Notes under the pieces: generated by a model
Told to the model about the DNA's origin: nothing
The model's database searches: none
The model's input: the letters and a program-made list of their open reading frames with translations, nothing else
NCBI GenBank assembly: GCA_009760855.2
Contig: WPIO01000054.1
Span: 1,425,001 to 1,489,000 of the forward strand
DNA from: Cristatella mucedo
Lineage: Eukaryota; Bryozoa; Phylactolaemata; Cristatellidae
Length of the DNA: 64,000 nucleotides
Direction of reading: 5' to 3'
Position numbers and translations under genes: made by a program
Part shown: positions 9,902 through 20,999 of the stretch, piece after piece
Numbering within the stretch: position 1 is the first letter of the stretch
How the letters are laid out: every line of letters starts with the position of its first letter

Positions 9902-10990
9902 AAATATGTCCATACATTTGTAACATCCCGTCTCGACTTTTGTGACTCACTGCTTCTTGATCAACTGACGTGTGCAATGTGGCGCTTATAGCGAGTGCAA
10001 GCTGTGCAATTAGGCTTGTCTGTCGCTAGCGTCAAAGTATCCATATCACACCACTGTTGCCACTAGTGATTATGCATTTGAAAAGCTATTTGTGACGTAG
10101 TATTCGTTTGATGCCGGAGCCGTACATAAGTTTTTAGGTATTTAAAATGATTCTGTCTCTGTGCCACATTTGGGAGAGTGATGACCACTATTTAATTACT
10201 CGCATTTTCCCGGCGGCTGCTTGATCGTGCGTGCTTTTTCAACATCTATATTTAATGTAATTCAATATAATTTAGCACTGCAATACTGGAATCAGACTCC
10301 ATTAGTGGATTTCAATAATTCATCCTGCTCTGACTTGTGGAGGCCTTTCTTAAGTGAGGATAATACATAATTGTTGGCTCGGTAATTTATAATGCATTTG
10401 TCCTCATTTCGATAGTCTCTCCAACAGAGGCGTACGGTGAGCTGGGCAAACGTTTTAATTTCAACATGTGGTACAATAGATCAACAATCAATCTTAAGTA
10501 CAATATATCAATAATGAAACCCCTTTCTATCTTAAGCAACGCTTGGTGAGCTGCAGCAGACATCTGACGTACGCTGCCTGTCGTATCATTATCGTCACTC
10601 GTTGCACCTATCTAATAAAAACCTTTTCAAAGACACCTGTAGGTCTTCCAGGATGTGAAGTGCCTTAATGCTTCGCATTAAAGGCGATGATTTGTGCAGC
10701 GCATGTCCGTGAATACGATTTGAAGACTATTCATTCAGAACAACCACAGGCTGTGTGCCATTCGACTGACTGCACACAAGATAGCACAGGGCGTAAGATT
10801 CTCGCTCTTCACTGCCGAGGTCGTGGGTTCGAATCCTGCAGCGGGTGATCCTTCATTGTCAACAGCAAGCGGTGGTGATAGCCGCTAAGGCTATAGGCTC
10901 TTATGCCGCTAAAAAACGAGGCTGTTAAACCTTCCCCTTTAGCTGGGAGCGATTGTGTATTTGGAATATGCATATAATATATATGTATAA
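9902..10990 (+). repeat. Long repeat AB, copy A, part with LINE-A relic and tRNA-like segment
   Basis: Aligns with 62624-63720. The first ~200 bp are a decayed LINE-A reverse transcriptase: the reading still gives TSRLDFCDSLL, matching TSRLDFCNSLL of the intact frame. Copy A lacks the 587 bp found in copy B at 62037-62623, which hold an earlier part of the same LINE relic, so A probably suffered a deletion. It ends in an AT run. Confidence 0.75.
10770..10852 (+). other. tRNA-like segment with Pol III A and B boxes
   Basis: Carries an A-box-like TAGCACAGGGC (about 10783) and a very good B box in GGTCGTGGGTTCGAATCC (about 10822-10839), with a weak T-arm. The same segment recurs at 63490-63573 inside copy B. 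The D and anticodon arms fold poorly and it is duplicated with its host repeat. I call it a tRNA-derived SINE head rather than a working tRNA gene. Confidence 0.5.
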
Positions 10991-11035
10991 TATATAAACA
11001 TAATATATATATATATATATATATGTAATATATTC
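10970..11035 (+). repeat. (AT)n tract
   Basis: AT dinucleotide-rich run. In copy B the equivalent tract (63690-63872) is longer and joins directly to sequence that matches 13225 onward. Confidence 0.85.
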
Positions 11036-11375
11036 AGAGAAACCTCTGATTGTTACTCACCAAACACTCAGCCAACGGAGCTGCGGAGACTGTGGTCGAA
11101 AAGTCTCGTCGAAAAAAATTAATCAACTTTCACACTCGAGCCGAATTCGTACCGGGTGAACGCACGTATTTGCTTTTCGCAACTGCAATTCGGTGCCGAG
11201 CTACAAACGTTGCATCCGTTCGGCATCAACGACTGGAGAGCGTATCCGTCGCTGCAGGACTTAAGGCAAGGGGCGGATGACTCCCGTGAGCGGTCCGCTG
11301 AGCCTTGCCAGATGCCTCTGGATGGCAGAATGTGTGTACACTCGTTAGCTGCTGCTGAGCTAGAAGCTTAATTCT
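11036..11375 (+). repeat. Repeat block C, copy 2
   Basis: Second copy of 1278-1560, starting at the same AGAAACCTCT border. It lies within the ~2.2 kb present in long repeat copy A but absent from copy B. Confidence 0.7.
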
Positions 11376-12190
11376 AAGCACTTTTAATAATTTGCTGCCA
11401 CAAAGAAAACCAAAAGGTAAGCAAAAAGTGTAAAATAACGAGCCAAAAGGTGATAAGCACTAGGCGAAAAGCCATAAATCCATTGCAGCTTCCTATTGAG
11501 GGATAATCCATTCTGATCTTTTTTTTATTTATTTTCGGCGAAATTTATCCTTGATGGTTGCGACCGCTGTGTAGCTTTACATGCAACGCACTCGCTTATT
11601 GGTCAGAAGTTGCTTGGTTGCTCATCAACAATGATCGCGTGATATAGCCCCATAATGTCACACCGTTCATCATTGCGACGAATTGCTGCTTTTATGCATC
11701 GCCAGGCGTCGATCTGGCAGGACCGACGAGTGACGTCAACTCGAGGTTACAGATCTACAGCATCCGCAGCTGACCGTGCGAGGTCAGAGGTCAGAGGTTG
11801 CCTTCCGAGAAAAGCGTCCGTAGCAGGGACCGAGTGACTGCTTTCCTTCCCTCAAGCTAAAGGGAATCGGGCTGAGTAAATGCACTCAAGTAAATAATCA
11901 AGCCAAGGTGAAGGCTGACGAGCGAGTCCGAATAGATGATCTAAACTTTGACCCGGATGAGGCAAACTTTGAGGTTGATCGCCGGACGGCTGCTTGCCTG
12001 AGATGTGCAAGATGGCGCCGTTTCTAGCCACCTCTGCAGTCTGGCCCATCCGTCTGCCATTTCTAGCCGTCTGTCCTAACGTCGCCAGAAGCTACTGAAC
12101 CTACTAAATCTACGACTGCGGCTATCCGATCTAGGGCTACTAAGACCGCTCTTTCTATAAACCTTGAGATCCTACCATTTTGGGAATTCT
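11376..12190. other. No gene; cluster of receptor- and CREB-type motifs
   Basis: No coding frame stands out. It contains a perfect TGACGTCA (11731-11738) and, 43 bp later, AGGTCAGAGGTCAGAGG (11781-11797), overlapping direct repeats of AGGTCA spaced by one base. These match CREB and RXR-type DR1 site consensus, but function is untested. Confidence 0.35.
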
Positions 12191-12191
12191 T

Positions 12192-12290
12192 TCTTTACAG
12201 CATCTGTAAAGTGCCTAGACACAGATTAAGTTCTCTGAGGGCGCTATAACAATGTATCATTATTACTATTGTTATTATTATTATTTCCCT
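12192..12290 (+). mobile_element. L2-like 3' tail (third tail family)
   Basis: ACAGCATCTGTAAAGTGCCT, GATTAAGTTCTCTGAGGGCGCTAT and an (ATT)n-like end. Same family as 4736-4818 and 12702-12776. Confidence 0.75.
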
Positions 12291-12310
12291 ATATTCTCAG
12301 ACGACTTTAA

Positions 12311-12512
12311 TGTATCGCCGTCAGTAACCCCACAAAGTCATAAAGACCATGTGGGTGTTACGCAGGAGAGTTTTGTATAGCACACTCACAGCCTAAGCGG
12401 CTTCCGGTACGCATTCGGTAGCCAACAGACTTCGTCTCACGTAACAAAGAGAAAATGGAAAGCACATCAGAGTCAAGAGAGCAGTTGAGGTAGTGAGTAG
12501 TGAGTAGCATTG
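12311..12512 (-). mobile_element. LINE-B 3'-end fragment
   Basis: Antisense copy of the LINE-B 3' region: the segment starting CACAAAGTCATAAAGACC, the GTTACGCAGGAGAGTTTTGT segment and AAGCGGCTTCCGGTACGCAT all match 60170-60360. It is 5'-truncated at about 12512 and lies 20 bp from a tail of the other family. Confidence 0.8.
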
Positions 12513-12701
12513 CAATGCCTGGATAAATGGGCTTAACACGATGGTGAGTCTGTTTCAAGTCACAATTCAGTCAACTCAGGAGCCGGAACTAATGTTTTCT
12601 GCAACCCAAAGGCAAAGCATTTAGCATGTTAATAATCATATAGAGCGTTTCTGCACATAATTGCCGCTAAAAAGTTGCGACATTGCGGGCATTAAACCTC
12701 C

Positions 12702-12776
12702 TTTACAGCATCTGTAAAGTGCCCAGAAATAGATTAAGTTCTCCGGGGCACTAAGCAAATATGTTTAACTCTTACT
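12702..12776 (+). mobile_element. L2-like 3' tail (third tail family)
   Basis: Third copy: ACAGCATCTGTAAAGTGCCC, GATTAAGTTCTCCGGGGCACTA, then an AT-rich end. Confidence 0.65.
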
Positions 12777-13224
12777 ATTTAGCGATCATCTGAATTTGAA
12801 AATAAAATTGATTGTTAAAATTTCTTCTTGACACATTAGTTGCAGGCTGCTTTATTCCGGATAAGCTGAATGAGCTTTAGAAAAGCTGCAAAATCTTTTA
12901 TTGAATCGACGAAAACCACTCTTCCAGTTGACTAGCGCTTGCTTTAAGAGCAAATCTGCACGGGGAACATTTTTGGAGCTCCAGATTTATTATAGTAGTT
13001 TTTTTTGCAGGCATTACAAGCTCTTATATCGGCAGATTTTAGAAGGTGAAACTCTCCTGGGCGATTTTTTGTAATTTTACGTAATTATTTTGTCATTTTA
13101 CGTCTATTTGCTCTCGCTGCCGACTTCTAGCAAATAACCATCTGTGATATGCTATTGACTACTTACACTGGCTTCCTGAAAAGAAGCTTCCGTTGGCACA
13201 AGAGCTGGAAGACGTACACAGTAT

Positions 13225-13345
13225 TTGCTGCTAGTAACTAACGAGTATCATCCGGAAAAGCAGCATTGAATCCCAGTGAGGATTCTTTGACTTGTAATTA
13301 AGTTTGCTGTGCAACAAAAATGCCTTGAGACAACTGTGTCGCGGG
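13225..13345 (+). repeat. Long repeat AB, copy A, last visible part
   Basis: Matches 63875-64000 including the segment GAGTATCATCCGGAAAAGCA and the text that follows, CATTGAATCCCAGTGAGGATT. Copy B runs into the window end, so the full length of the repeat is unknown. Confidence 0.8.
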
Positions 13346-13685
13346 CTCCAAGAGTGAATTCCGAATCTTAAAATAAATTAGAAAAGCAGCAGAAATGTGG
13401 TACGTACTTTTAAATTAAAAGTTTAATAGGATCTTACGATCCGTCACCGGTGTCTTACTCACCAATGAAATGGACAAAACAATAGCACACGAATTATGCA
13501 CTTTAAAAACTGGAAAAACCTCAGCTTCAAATATCTCTCAGATGAGGTCAAATAAATAAATTGATTACTTATCTCGAAGATTTGTATTTTAAAAGCTGCT
13601 CGCTAACACTCTTTGAAGCCTGGAGGAATCACAGAGCAATTATATTCACCTGCATTAATGAAGATGTGACGGCTAAAGTTATTAG

Positions 13686-13843
13686 TTGTGATCATTCTAG
13701 CATTCCTTATGGCAAATGGTATTGTAAGGAAAGTCGCAAACGCAATTCTTGGTATTGAAGAAAGTGCCAGTGCCACAGTTGACCTTCTGAGGACTCAGAC
13801 TGACGGTCGACTGGTAAAAGCTCGTGCAGTTGTCCGCAGCACG
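13686..13843 (+). CDS. Candidate exon with a membrane segment (unrecognised)
   Basis: In frame from about 13670 the plus strand encodes a hydrophobic segment, LKLLVVIILAFLMANGIV, then RKVANAILGIEESASATVDL and a Gln/Asp/Arg-containing stretch. A good donor-like site, ACG|GTACGT, is at 13843/13844, and TTATTAG (13685) could be an acceptor, though its pyrimidine tract is weak. The hydrophobic run followed by an amphipathic stretch looks more protein-like than neighbouring frames. I cannot name a family. Length is 158 nt. It may also be a chance frame; the surrounding 3.5 kb gives no second exon I can support. Confidence 0.25.
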
Positions 13844-13849
13844 GTACGT

Positions 13850-15200
13850 TTTGCCATCGGCGAAGCACGAGCATACGTCTGAAACAGCCCACGTGGAAGA
13901 AATAGCTCACTACCTGCATGCCGTCTGCCCAGACCAAAGACGACGCGACGAGCTGAGCAAATTTATTTATTTACGAGCTGCGCAAAAAGCCTATTAATGC
14001 CGCACTCTCAGGAGTTGTTACCTCTGCCACTTTACTCCTCTTTACCTTCCTCTTTCTAGAGTAAAATAATCTAAAATAGCCTGCACAGTTTTTATCCTTT
14101 TGTACTCCGTGGATTCAAAATGGATACCAATGGATACCAAAATGGCTAAAAATAACCGGGATAAAAAATGGCAACGGCTCTTCTTCCAGCAACGGCTCGA
14201 AATCTTAAGGAGGTGGCTGCTTGCTTGGTTATATTTTCTCTAGCCATAATTTCTTAGCAAGAGCGTTACGGCCACTAGCTAAGTGAAAATTTGAAAAAGT
14301 TGGCATTTTGAATTTTAACTAGTTGGAGCAAAGTAAATAAGTAAATGTAAGTTTCCATTAAAGCAACGGAATGAAATGTATGTGAGATAGGCCAAGTCTT
14401 GCGAATGATCGAGTGGCGACACTGATTGAGAGCAACATTACAGCGAAGACATCTTGACGAAAACTTATGGAACGGATGCACATTTACTGAGCTCAAAGAC
14501 ACTTAGCATCTTTGAGCGCAGCTAGCAGCAAACAAGAAAGGGAACCTTGCTTTATGACCCAGGCATGGACGTCCGGGTCATGACCCAGGCCGGGTCATGA
14601 ATACCTGCAACTGAGGCCTCTCTCTTGTTTTCTATATATAAAACATCGCACCATTCCTTCTCGCGTGGGTTCGAAACTTTCAAATTTTCAATGCAACTGC
14701 AGCTGGAATAACTTTGTTAATTTTTCTTCTAATGGTCAGAAGGAACATTACGAAGTAGGTGGTAATGGGTGCGCACGTATTTGCGTTTATATTGTGTAGA
14801 TGCGCACACGGTGAAGATCAGGTTATTCTGTCGTTGCCGTACCAAAACCAGAAGGGACATTCACCTTTAATCATGATCCGAGTTAGGAGAGTGCGAGCGA
14901 ATTTTGGCACAAGTGAAATGCAAGAAATCTAGATGCGTCAAAAGTGACGTAACGCCAGTCTTCTTCCAAAGTTGGAATAACGCAATTTGGATGAACCAAA
15001 TATTGGAAATTTTTCGGGTACTTAAAAAAAATGCCATCATAAACATTCACATACTATTAAGCTTGTGCGCATAAGCCGGCGCTGCCGCAACGACAGATTT
15101 TGGAAGCACTTTCTTCAAACAAAAACTTTGCAGCTAAAATTATTAAATATTTTGTTTAATCACTATGCAATATTTTTATCACATTGTATAATTATCAATT
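13850..15200. other. Intergenic-type DNA
   Basis: Low-GC sequence without a supported gene. A perfect palindrome GGGTCATGACCC occurs near 14575-14586, flanked by two more GGGTCA/TGACCC half-sites. Otherwise nothing is recognised. Confidence 0.4.
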
Positions 15201-15257
15201 TGACCTTTGAGCTCTAATTTGACCTTTGAGCTCTAATTTGACCTTTGAGCTCTAATT
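15201..15257 (+). repeat. 19-bp tandem repeat x3 containing TGACCTTTG
   Basis: Three exact units of TGACCTTTGAGCTCTAATT starting at 15201, 15220 and 15239. The reverse complement of each unit contains CAAAGGTCA, a consensus nuclear-receptor half-site of the HNF4/RXR type. Regulatory function is inference. Confidence 0.85.
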
Positions 15258-15272
15258 CAAATGAAGTACTTT

Positions 15273-15417
15273 GCCGAGCTGGTTTGGTCTAGTGGTTAAG
15301 GTGCTCGCCCCGATCAAGGTCTGACTGAGGTCGTGGGCTCGAGCCCCGAGGCATATGTGAAGCGCCTGAATAGAGATTAAGTTCTCTTGGGGCGCTATAT
15401 AAATGAATTATTTTTTA
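15273..15417 (+). mobile_element. tRNA-derived SINE with L2-like 3' tail
   Basis: The head has an A box (TGGTCTAGTGG, 15285-15295) and a B-box region (GGCTCGAGCCC, 15336-15346). The tail is the hairpin AGCGCC...GGGGCGCT with GAGATTAAGTTCTCTT inside, ending TATATAAATGAATTATTTT. The tail matches the LINE-A 3' hairpin closely, so the SINE is probably mobilised by an L2-type LINE. Further copies: 37041-37178 and 46485-46642. Confidence 0.85.
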
Positions 15418-16789
15418 CTTTTTTTTTACGCACATAAAGCTTCCGATGTATGCTGTAAATAGGTTAGTCCTTGCAACAACTATAATTGTATTTTATTTGC
15501 ATCTATATTCTTATTTATTCTATTCTTAACTATTTTCGTAATTATTTTTAATTATGCATTTTCTAAATTATCGTTTTTTATAACTATATTTCATTCATTA
15601 GTTTTATGGAAGCAGAGAGAGAGAGAGAGAGAATATCAATTGTTTACCTTACATCGCTGGAAGGGATCGCATTCAAAAGTGGGAACGGCCTAAATTGTAA
15701 TGTTCTCAAGACCAAACATGTCATGAAGTGAAGACCGCATCAACAGAACTGGATATGGAGATAGATATAGTGAGTTAGAGATAGAGCCGGATAAAGACCT
15801 TAAAACTAATCCTAATGGCAACGCCTATTCAAGAGCTCTAGTGGTGTATATTTGAATTGTGTTGCTATATTTCGTGAACCAAACGCAACCTGTTTCTTCA
15901 GATTGGCATGCAAGGCATGCGACAGTAGTTCTGTTTATGCAAAATATGCTCAAAGTTGAGGCTAGTGTTTATTTTCAGCCGTTTTTTGCGGTAGGGCAAA
16001 AGCGTCTGGAATCCCTGCAATGAAATATTTGCAAAAGTGAAAACTACAAACTATAATAAATACGAATAATTTTGTTAGGAATACAAATCCGAGATGCTAA
16101 ATACTTGCTGTGAATACTGCAGTACAATATGTCTCTATATATAGGAATAAAAATGTGGATATTTGCTCTTCTACTTTATATAGCATTTCACTCAGAGTGT
16201 AAACGGGCACTCAGTTCATGAACGCAAAAGGGATATTACTTATTTTTAGAACTTCTGAAATGTTCTTTCACCTCATACTCGGGAAGAAATATATGATTAA
16301 CAATTTAGAGTTCACGATATTTCATGGTCTGGAGACAGACGGTCGCATTATTACAACACACCGGAAGCATTCATGCATTATGAGTTAGTTATGTAACCAG
16401 GCAGGTGAGAAGGGCAATAAATGCCTACGGAACTCAAAAGTTTGATAAAGCACACAACCTACATACCTGATGCTGATAACGTAAGCAATGTGGTGCTTGA
16501 AGACACTACAAAATGAGATGACCGTTCCGCGAGCATCGATAAACCACAAAATCAATTTGAATGTCTCTTTTCTGACAGCTAATCAGTTTTAATATGCTCT
16601 CTCACGCACGAGTGCTTCATAGGAATTCGCAGCTTCTTCTCTAAACCACAAGATTGCGTTTGCCTATGCGTGGCTTGCAATTAGTTGATACAAAAATGAA
16701 TGCCTCGCATTTAATTTCCTTTAGTTTGATAATGCTGCTTAATAAATTTTTACCAGTTACAAAATATAATCTTCTTAAATAGAAAATTA
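15418..16789. other. AT-rich intergenic-type DNA
   Basis: Contains (GA)8 at about 15615-15632. I see no coding frame or internal repeat. Confidence 0.4.
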
Positions 16790-17012
16790 ATGAATCAAAC
16801 CAAAAAGAAGAGGTTGGAAATAGCGTCCACTAGTGGCAGCAAAATATCAGCTCTTGTATGTAAAATGATATATATAATACATTCTGGGAAAAGAATTTGC
16901 TTAACAGACTTTTAGAGTCATTCTGCATATCTTACTTTGGCAGTGTTCTCTATGAGAGCCTCAACAAAGCTGCCTTTAGTTGTCAGCCAGAGTGCCCGCT
17001 TTCCCAGGAATC
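16790..17012 (+). repeat. Repeat block D, copy 2
   Basis: Second copy of 1620-1870. Its open frame is not conserved in copy 1. Confidence 0.65.
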
Positions 17013-18248
17013 CACAAACCGCTGCAACAAAACCGCTCCTAAAACCGCTCTCTCTTTCGTCCTGTCCAGTTTCGTGGCGAATGTAGCACTTTTTGAAGAC
17101 CTTCTTTGTCTATTATCTTCAAAAGATATCTGTTTTGACCTTTGTTCCGGATGGCTGTGGAATTACATCTTAGAGGTACTTGAAGGCAGCTGACTTACTG
17201 TTTGGAGCCGTAGCGAATTGCTTGATGAGGCGGCTTAACTTGATGTAAAATCATGGTATCAGCATCTTTCGAGGGTCAGCTAGAAGCTCCAACTTGATAC
17301 TGTTCTTCCCTACAGCGAGCTCCATCCGCTGTGGCCAGTCCCTTCGGCGACAGTGAGCCAGAGTGTGCCGGCCCGGGAGAGTGTGCCAGACAAAACCCAG
17401 AGAAAACAATTAAACTTCGTGAAACCAGCTTTGAAGCCCATCGCAAATGACACCATTTTGAAGCCTCCAGTGACCTACCAGCAATTGTCGCCAAACTTCA
17501 AGACACTCAACGACCTCTTTACACTTTTGTACTTCTCTTAGCGGCAAAAAGATTGAGCCACAGGGAGAAACAAATAGCGAACGCTTCCTTTATTAAGCAG
17601 CTCGGGTTTGAATTTCCTCAATGAACTATCTATGAATAGTCAATATTCACTCTCAGGTTATAGGCTATAGGTAATTTCCGTACCCTCAAATATACCGGCT
17701 ACACTGCTACAGAGGTTTAGGGTCCTCTTACTGACAGAAGAGGTTAGAAAAAATTAAATGATGCTTTCTCCGACCTCTTTGTTTCGGTTGTATCGAAATC
17801 CTCGCCATATTTCATAACAGGACGGGCATCAGATATGGCCTCCGAACTTTTCATAAGCGCTGCTGTTTGGCAGCCTTAAGTGAAGACGCTATTACCGAAG
17901 TGATCGCTGTTTCTTTGCCGGTTATTGCCTCATAGAGCCTGTGACCATTGTAAATGGGTTTCGAGACTATGCGAGGGGCTATGGTCATAGACGGCGGATC
18001 TACTGCCGTTCCAGCAACGATGCTAATCTGCGATCGAGCTGAAGATGCCTTCGGTCTGCACCTTTATTTACGCGCTAGTTGGCAGCCTTTGTTACCAGCC
18101 CGATGAGTTCGCGGACAGTAGCAGCGCTCAAAGAGGCGATAATTCCGTACGTGACGAATTTCCATTTTACGTTCTTTACAATGGCACAGAAAAAAAGCTC
18201 ATTGATTTATCGCTTTCTGCATTTCGACAGCAGGTCTTCACGTTGTTT
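17013..18248. other. Unassigned DNA with one short open frame
   Basis: A 60-codon plus-strand frame at 17353-17541 (FVKPALKPIANDTILKPPVT in the middle) is more protein-like in composition than most here. It has no ATG in good context, no second copy in the window and no motif I recognise. I leave it unassigned. Confidence 0.3.
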
Positions 18249-18490
18249 TAGATGAGGGCAGGCTTGCTCTTTTGAGCGTCACGATGTTTACTTGGCTTCA
18301 TCTGTGGTTATGTCAGCGAGATCCAAACGCGATAAATGCAATGCTGTGACCTTCGTGCACCTGATAGTCAGCCAACTACGTACACTTAAGACCATGCCAG
18401 GATTTGTGAATCGGCACACCGTATATACGACTGGATTTGAATTCCTACTAATAGCCGCAGTAGCTTAATTGTTCGAGGCCTTTCAAAAGA
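18249..18490 (+). repeat. Repeat block J, copy 2
   Basis: Matches 2883-3130. Here it lies upstream of block E, while in copy 1 it sits between E and I, so the block has moved or inserted independently. Confidence 0.65.
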
Positions 18491-18820
18491 AATCAGTGGG
18501 GTGTACGCTCAGTAGAGAAATCTCTATGCTTCACATCGTGCACCACTTACGGTGCCACTGAATTTAAAGCAGAGATCATTAGATTTGAGGGCGATCAAGC
18601 CGGCGATGAACCGCATGAATCTGATAAATCGCAGGTGCAAACTCTTGCACAGCAGTGCCTAGAGGTTGCTCCACTTTGTGTAGATTGTCATAATTGTTTT
18701 TCTTGTTCTTGAAACCGTTTCAGCTATGGATTGAGGAATCACTTAAACTAAGAGAACTCGCCCGTCTGCAGCCAACTGAAATACTGATGACGTTAACTAG
18801 TAAAAAGGGAAGGATTTTTT

Positions 18821-20045
18821 TAATGTAATGTAATGTATCTCCGTCTGTAACTCCACAAAGTCATAAAGACCACGTGGGTGTTACGCAGGAGAGTTTTGTA
18901 TAGCGCACTCACAGCCTAAGCGGCTTTCGGTACGCATTCGGTAGCCAACAGACTTTGTCTCACCCAACAAAGAGAAACTGGGAAGCATAGCAGAGTCAGG
19001 AGAGCAGTTGAGGTGGTGACTAGCATAGAAGTAGCAGCTCAGGACCGTTGAAAAAGATGTGCCATAGTCGGCAGTAGGAGAGTAGTTGTCGTTGCCTAAG
19101 AATTGTGGAAGCGACTTCCACAGTCTAGGACCTGCAGAGCTAAAGCTTCTGTCGCCAACTGTCTTTAAGCGGAGGAATGGGACAGCTAATTTATTGTCCA
19201 CACAGGATCTCAGGGCACGAACAGGCTGAAACTGATGCAGCAGTTCAGCTAGGTACGAAGGAGCCAAGCCGTGGCGGGCCTTGTGGGTCAGCGTAAGAAC
19301 TTTGCTCTGTATCCTTTGCTCAACCGGCAATAATCCTAGATCTTTCAGTAAAGGAGACACGTGCTCAAACCGCTGGGACTTAAAGACCAGCCTTGCAGCC
19401 ATATTCATTGTCCGCTGTAGTGGCATAATAGTTTTCTTTGGCAGCCCAGCCAAGAGGGAATTACAATAATCAAGCCGAGACAGAACTAAAGGGTTAACTT
19501 TTTTACAAGCCACTGTGGGAGACCGCTCCTAATCTTGGATAGGGATCGGATGTGATGGCTAGCTGTAGAGGCAGTCTTCTGAATGAAGCTTTTGAAATTG
19601 AGGCATCTGTCGAACACGACACCTAGATTACGAGCACGTGGTGAAGGTCGCACAATAGCATCACCTATTAGAACAGCAAAGCCTTTTAATCCAGCCACAC
19701 GCATAGGGTGTCCTATGAGCAGCAGTTCGGTTTTATTGTTATTTAATTTCAATTTAATTTAATGGCAAATACAACTGAGTATCGTCAGCATAGAAGTGAT
19801 ATCCTATTCCATGGGCCTTAATAACTTTTCCCAGAGGTTGTGTATAAATGGAGAACAGCAAGGGACCGAGTACAGACCCTCGAGGGACTCCACAGGTGAC
19901 CCTTCTCATGTCTGAGACCTGACCCCCACACGACACGGATTGAACACGATCAGACAAGTATGATTTAAGCCACGCCAGTGCTTCGTCTGCCAGACCGATA
20001 GTTGTTCTCAATCGTTCAAGCAGAACTTCGTGATCAGAAGACGCA
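18821..20045 (-). mobile_element. LINE-B retrotransposon, 5'-truncated, internally deleted
   Basis: Antisense element. Its 3' end is on the left, with a (TTACA)n-type terminus (TAATGTAATGTAATGTATCT on the plus strand) and the same 3' untranslated region as 60166. The reverse transcriptase frame reads leftward from about 20045 to 18881. It is truncated upstream just after palm motif A (SDHEVLLERL is the first clear piece). Confidence 0.9.
18881..20045 (-). pseudogene. LINE-B reverse transcriptase pseudogene
   Basis: Three partial frames make up a broken ORF. The first (20011-19754) covers GVPRGSVLGP (motif B) and [10 protein letters not shown] (motif C). The second (19752-19486) starts at LKLNNNKTELLLIGHP; about 90 bp encoding the segment between these is deleted compared with 60212-61426. 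The third (19513-18881) starts near [19 protein letters not shown] and runs to the normal C-terminus. A frameshift separates the last two. The catalytic aspartates of motif C are present, but the gene cannot make an active enzyme. Confidence 0.9.
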
Positions 20046-20990
20046 CCGTAGCCCAGCTCGATGCCGTGATAGCTGTCGGTGATGAAGACTAAGGTCAGAA
20101 GAATTCAAATCAAAAGCTGAAAATTCTCGGTAGCATTTTACGTTAAATCCAGATGAGATGGCGAAGGAGAGAGTAGAAAACCTACTGCTAGATGGTTATC
20201 ATAGGTTTCTGTTATTATTATTGGCAATGATCACCAAAATTTAAAGAGGGGAAGTAACGCTCGTGGTTGCTAAATGGCGTAGATTAGTCCTCAGTTTGAG
20301 ATTATTGGCGGTTACTAAATTAGAAGCATTAGTAGCCAGATACGTCATAATCTACTGTTTAGACCAATTGAAATGAACATCAGAAGTGATAGCGAGTCGG
20401 ATGTATTGTGTTCCTTTTAACTAGGGAGTGGTACGCTATGACTTGGACTGCACACACGTGTTTCTTTGTTTTTCTGAAAATTACCATACTACGTTTGAGA
20501 CATGGCCTTGCTGTTAAGGTGCAGGTGTTCTCGATTGCTGTTCTTTTTGAAAAATGTCACCAAGCGAGCACGTAGCTGTGTAGCATCTAAACAAAGACTA
20601 CTGGCTCGCCCTGCTTCGAGGTACTATTTTCACCAATAGCCATCTGTCTCGCAACTGCAAACATTCTCACTCGTTGCTTGCCCTCTAATGGCGGCAATGG
20701 ACCTTTGTCCATGAGCCGCCACAGCTTGTTCGTAGCTCTACAATACGTTAGTCACAGAGAGGCATTTGTGTACAGCGCTAGGCCATTGCATTTAACTCAC
20801 TAGTTTGAAACCCAAAGTGCGGCTGACTACTCACTTGAAGTGGGCTTTGTGCACCAACTAATCCACAGATCATGACGCATCAGGTTCCTAAATACTATAG
20901 TTGAGAAAATTCTAGAAATCTTGAGCACTGCTGTGCGCCGATTTCCAAGGAGAATGCAAAAGTCTTAAAGATACAACTGCGTTATAATAG
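20046..20990. other. Intergenic-type DNA, nothing recognised
   Basis: No repeat match or supported frame. Confidence 0.4.
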
Positions 20991-20999
20991 GACGTCCAA

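Noticed and set aside
15273-15352. Functional tRNA gene
   Set aside because: Has A and B boxes, but a LINE-like 3' tail follows and further copies exist at 37.0 and 46.5 kb, which fits a SINE.
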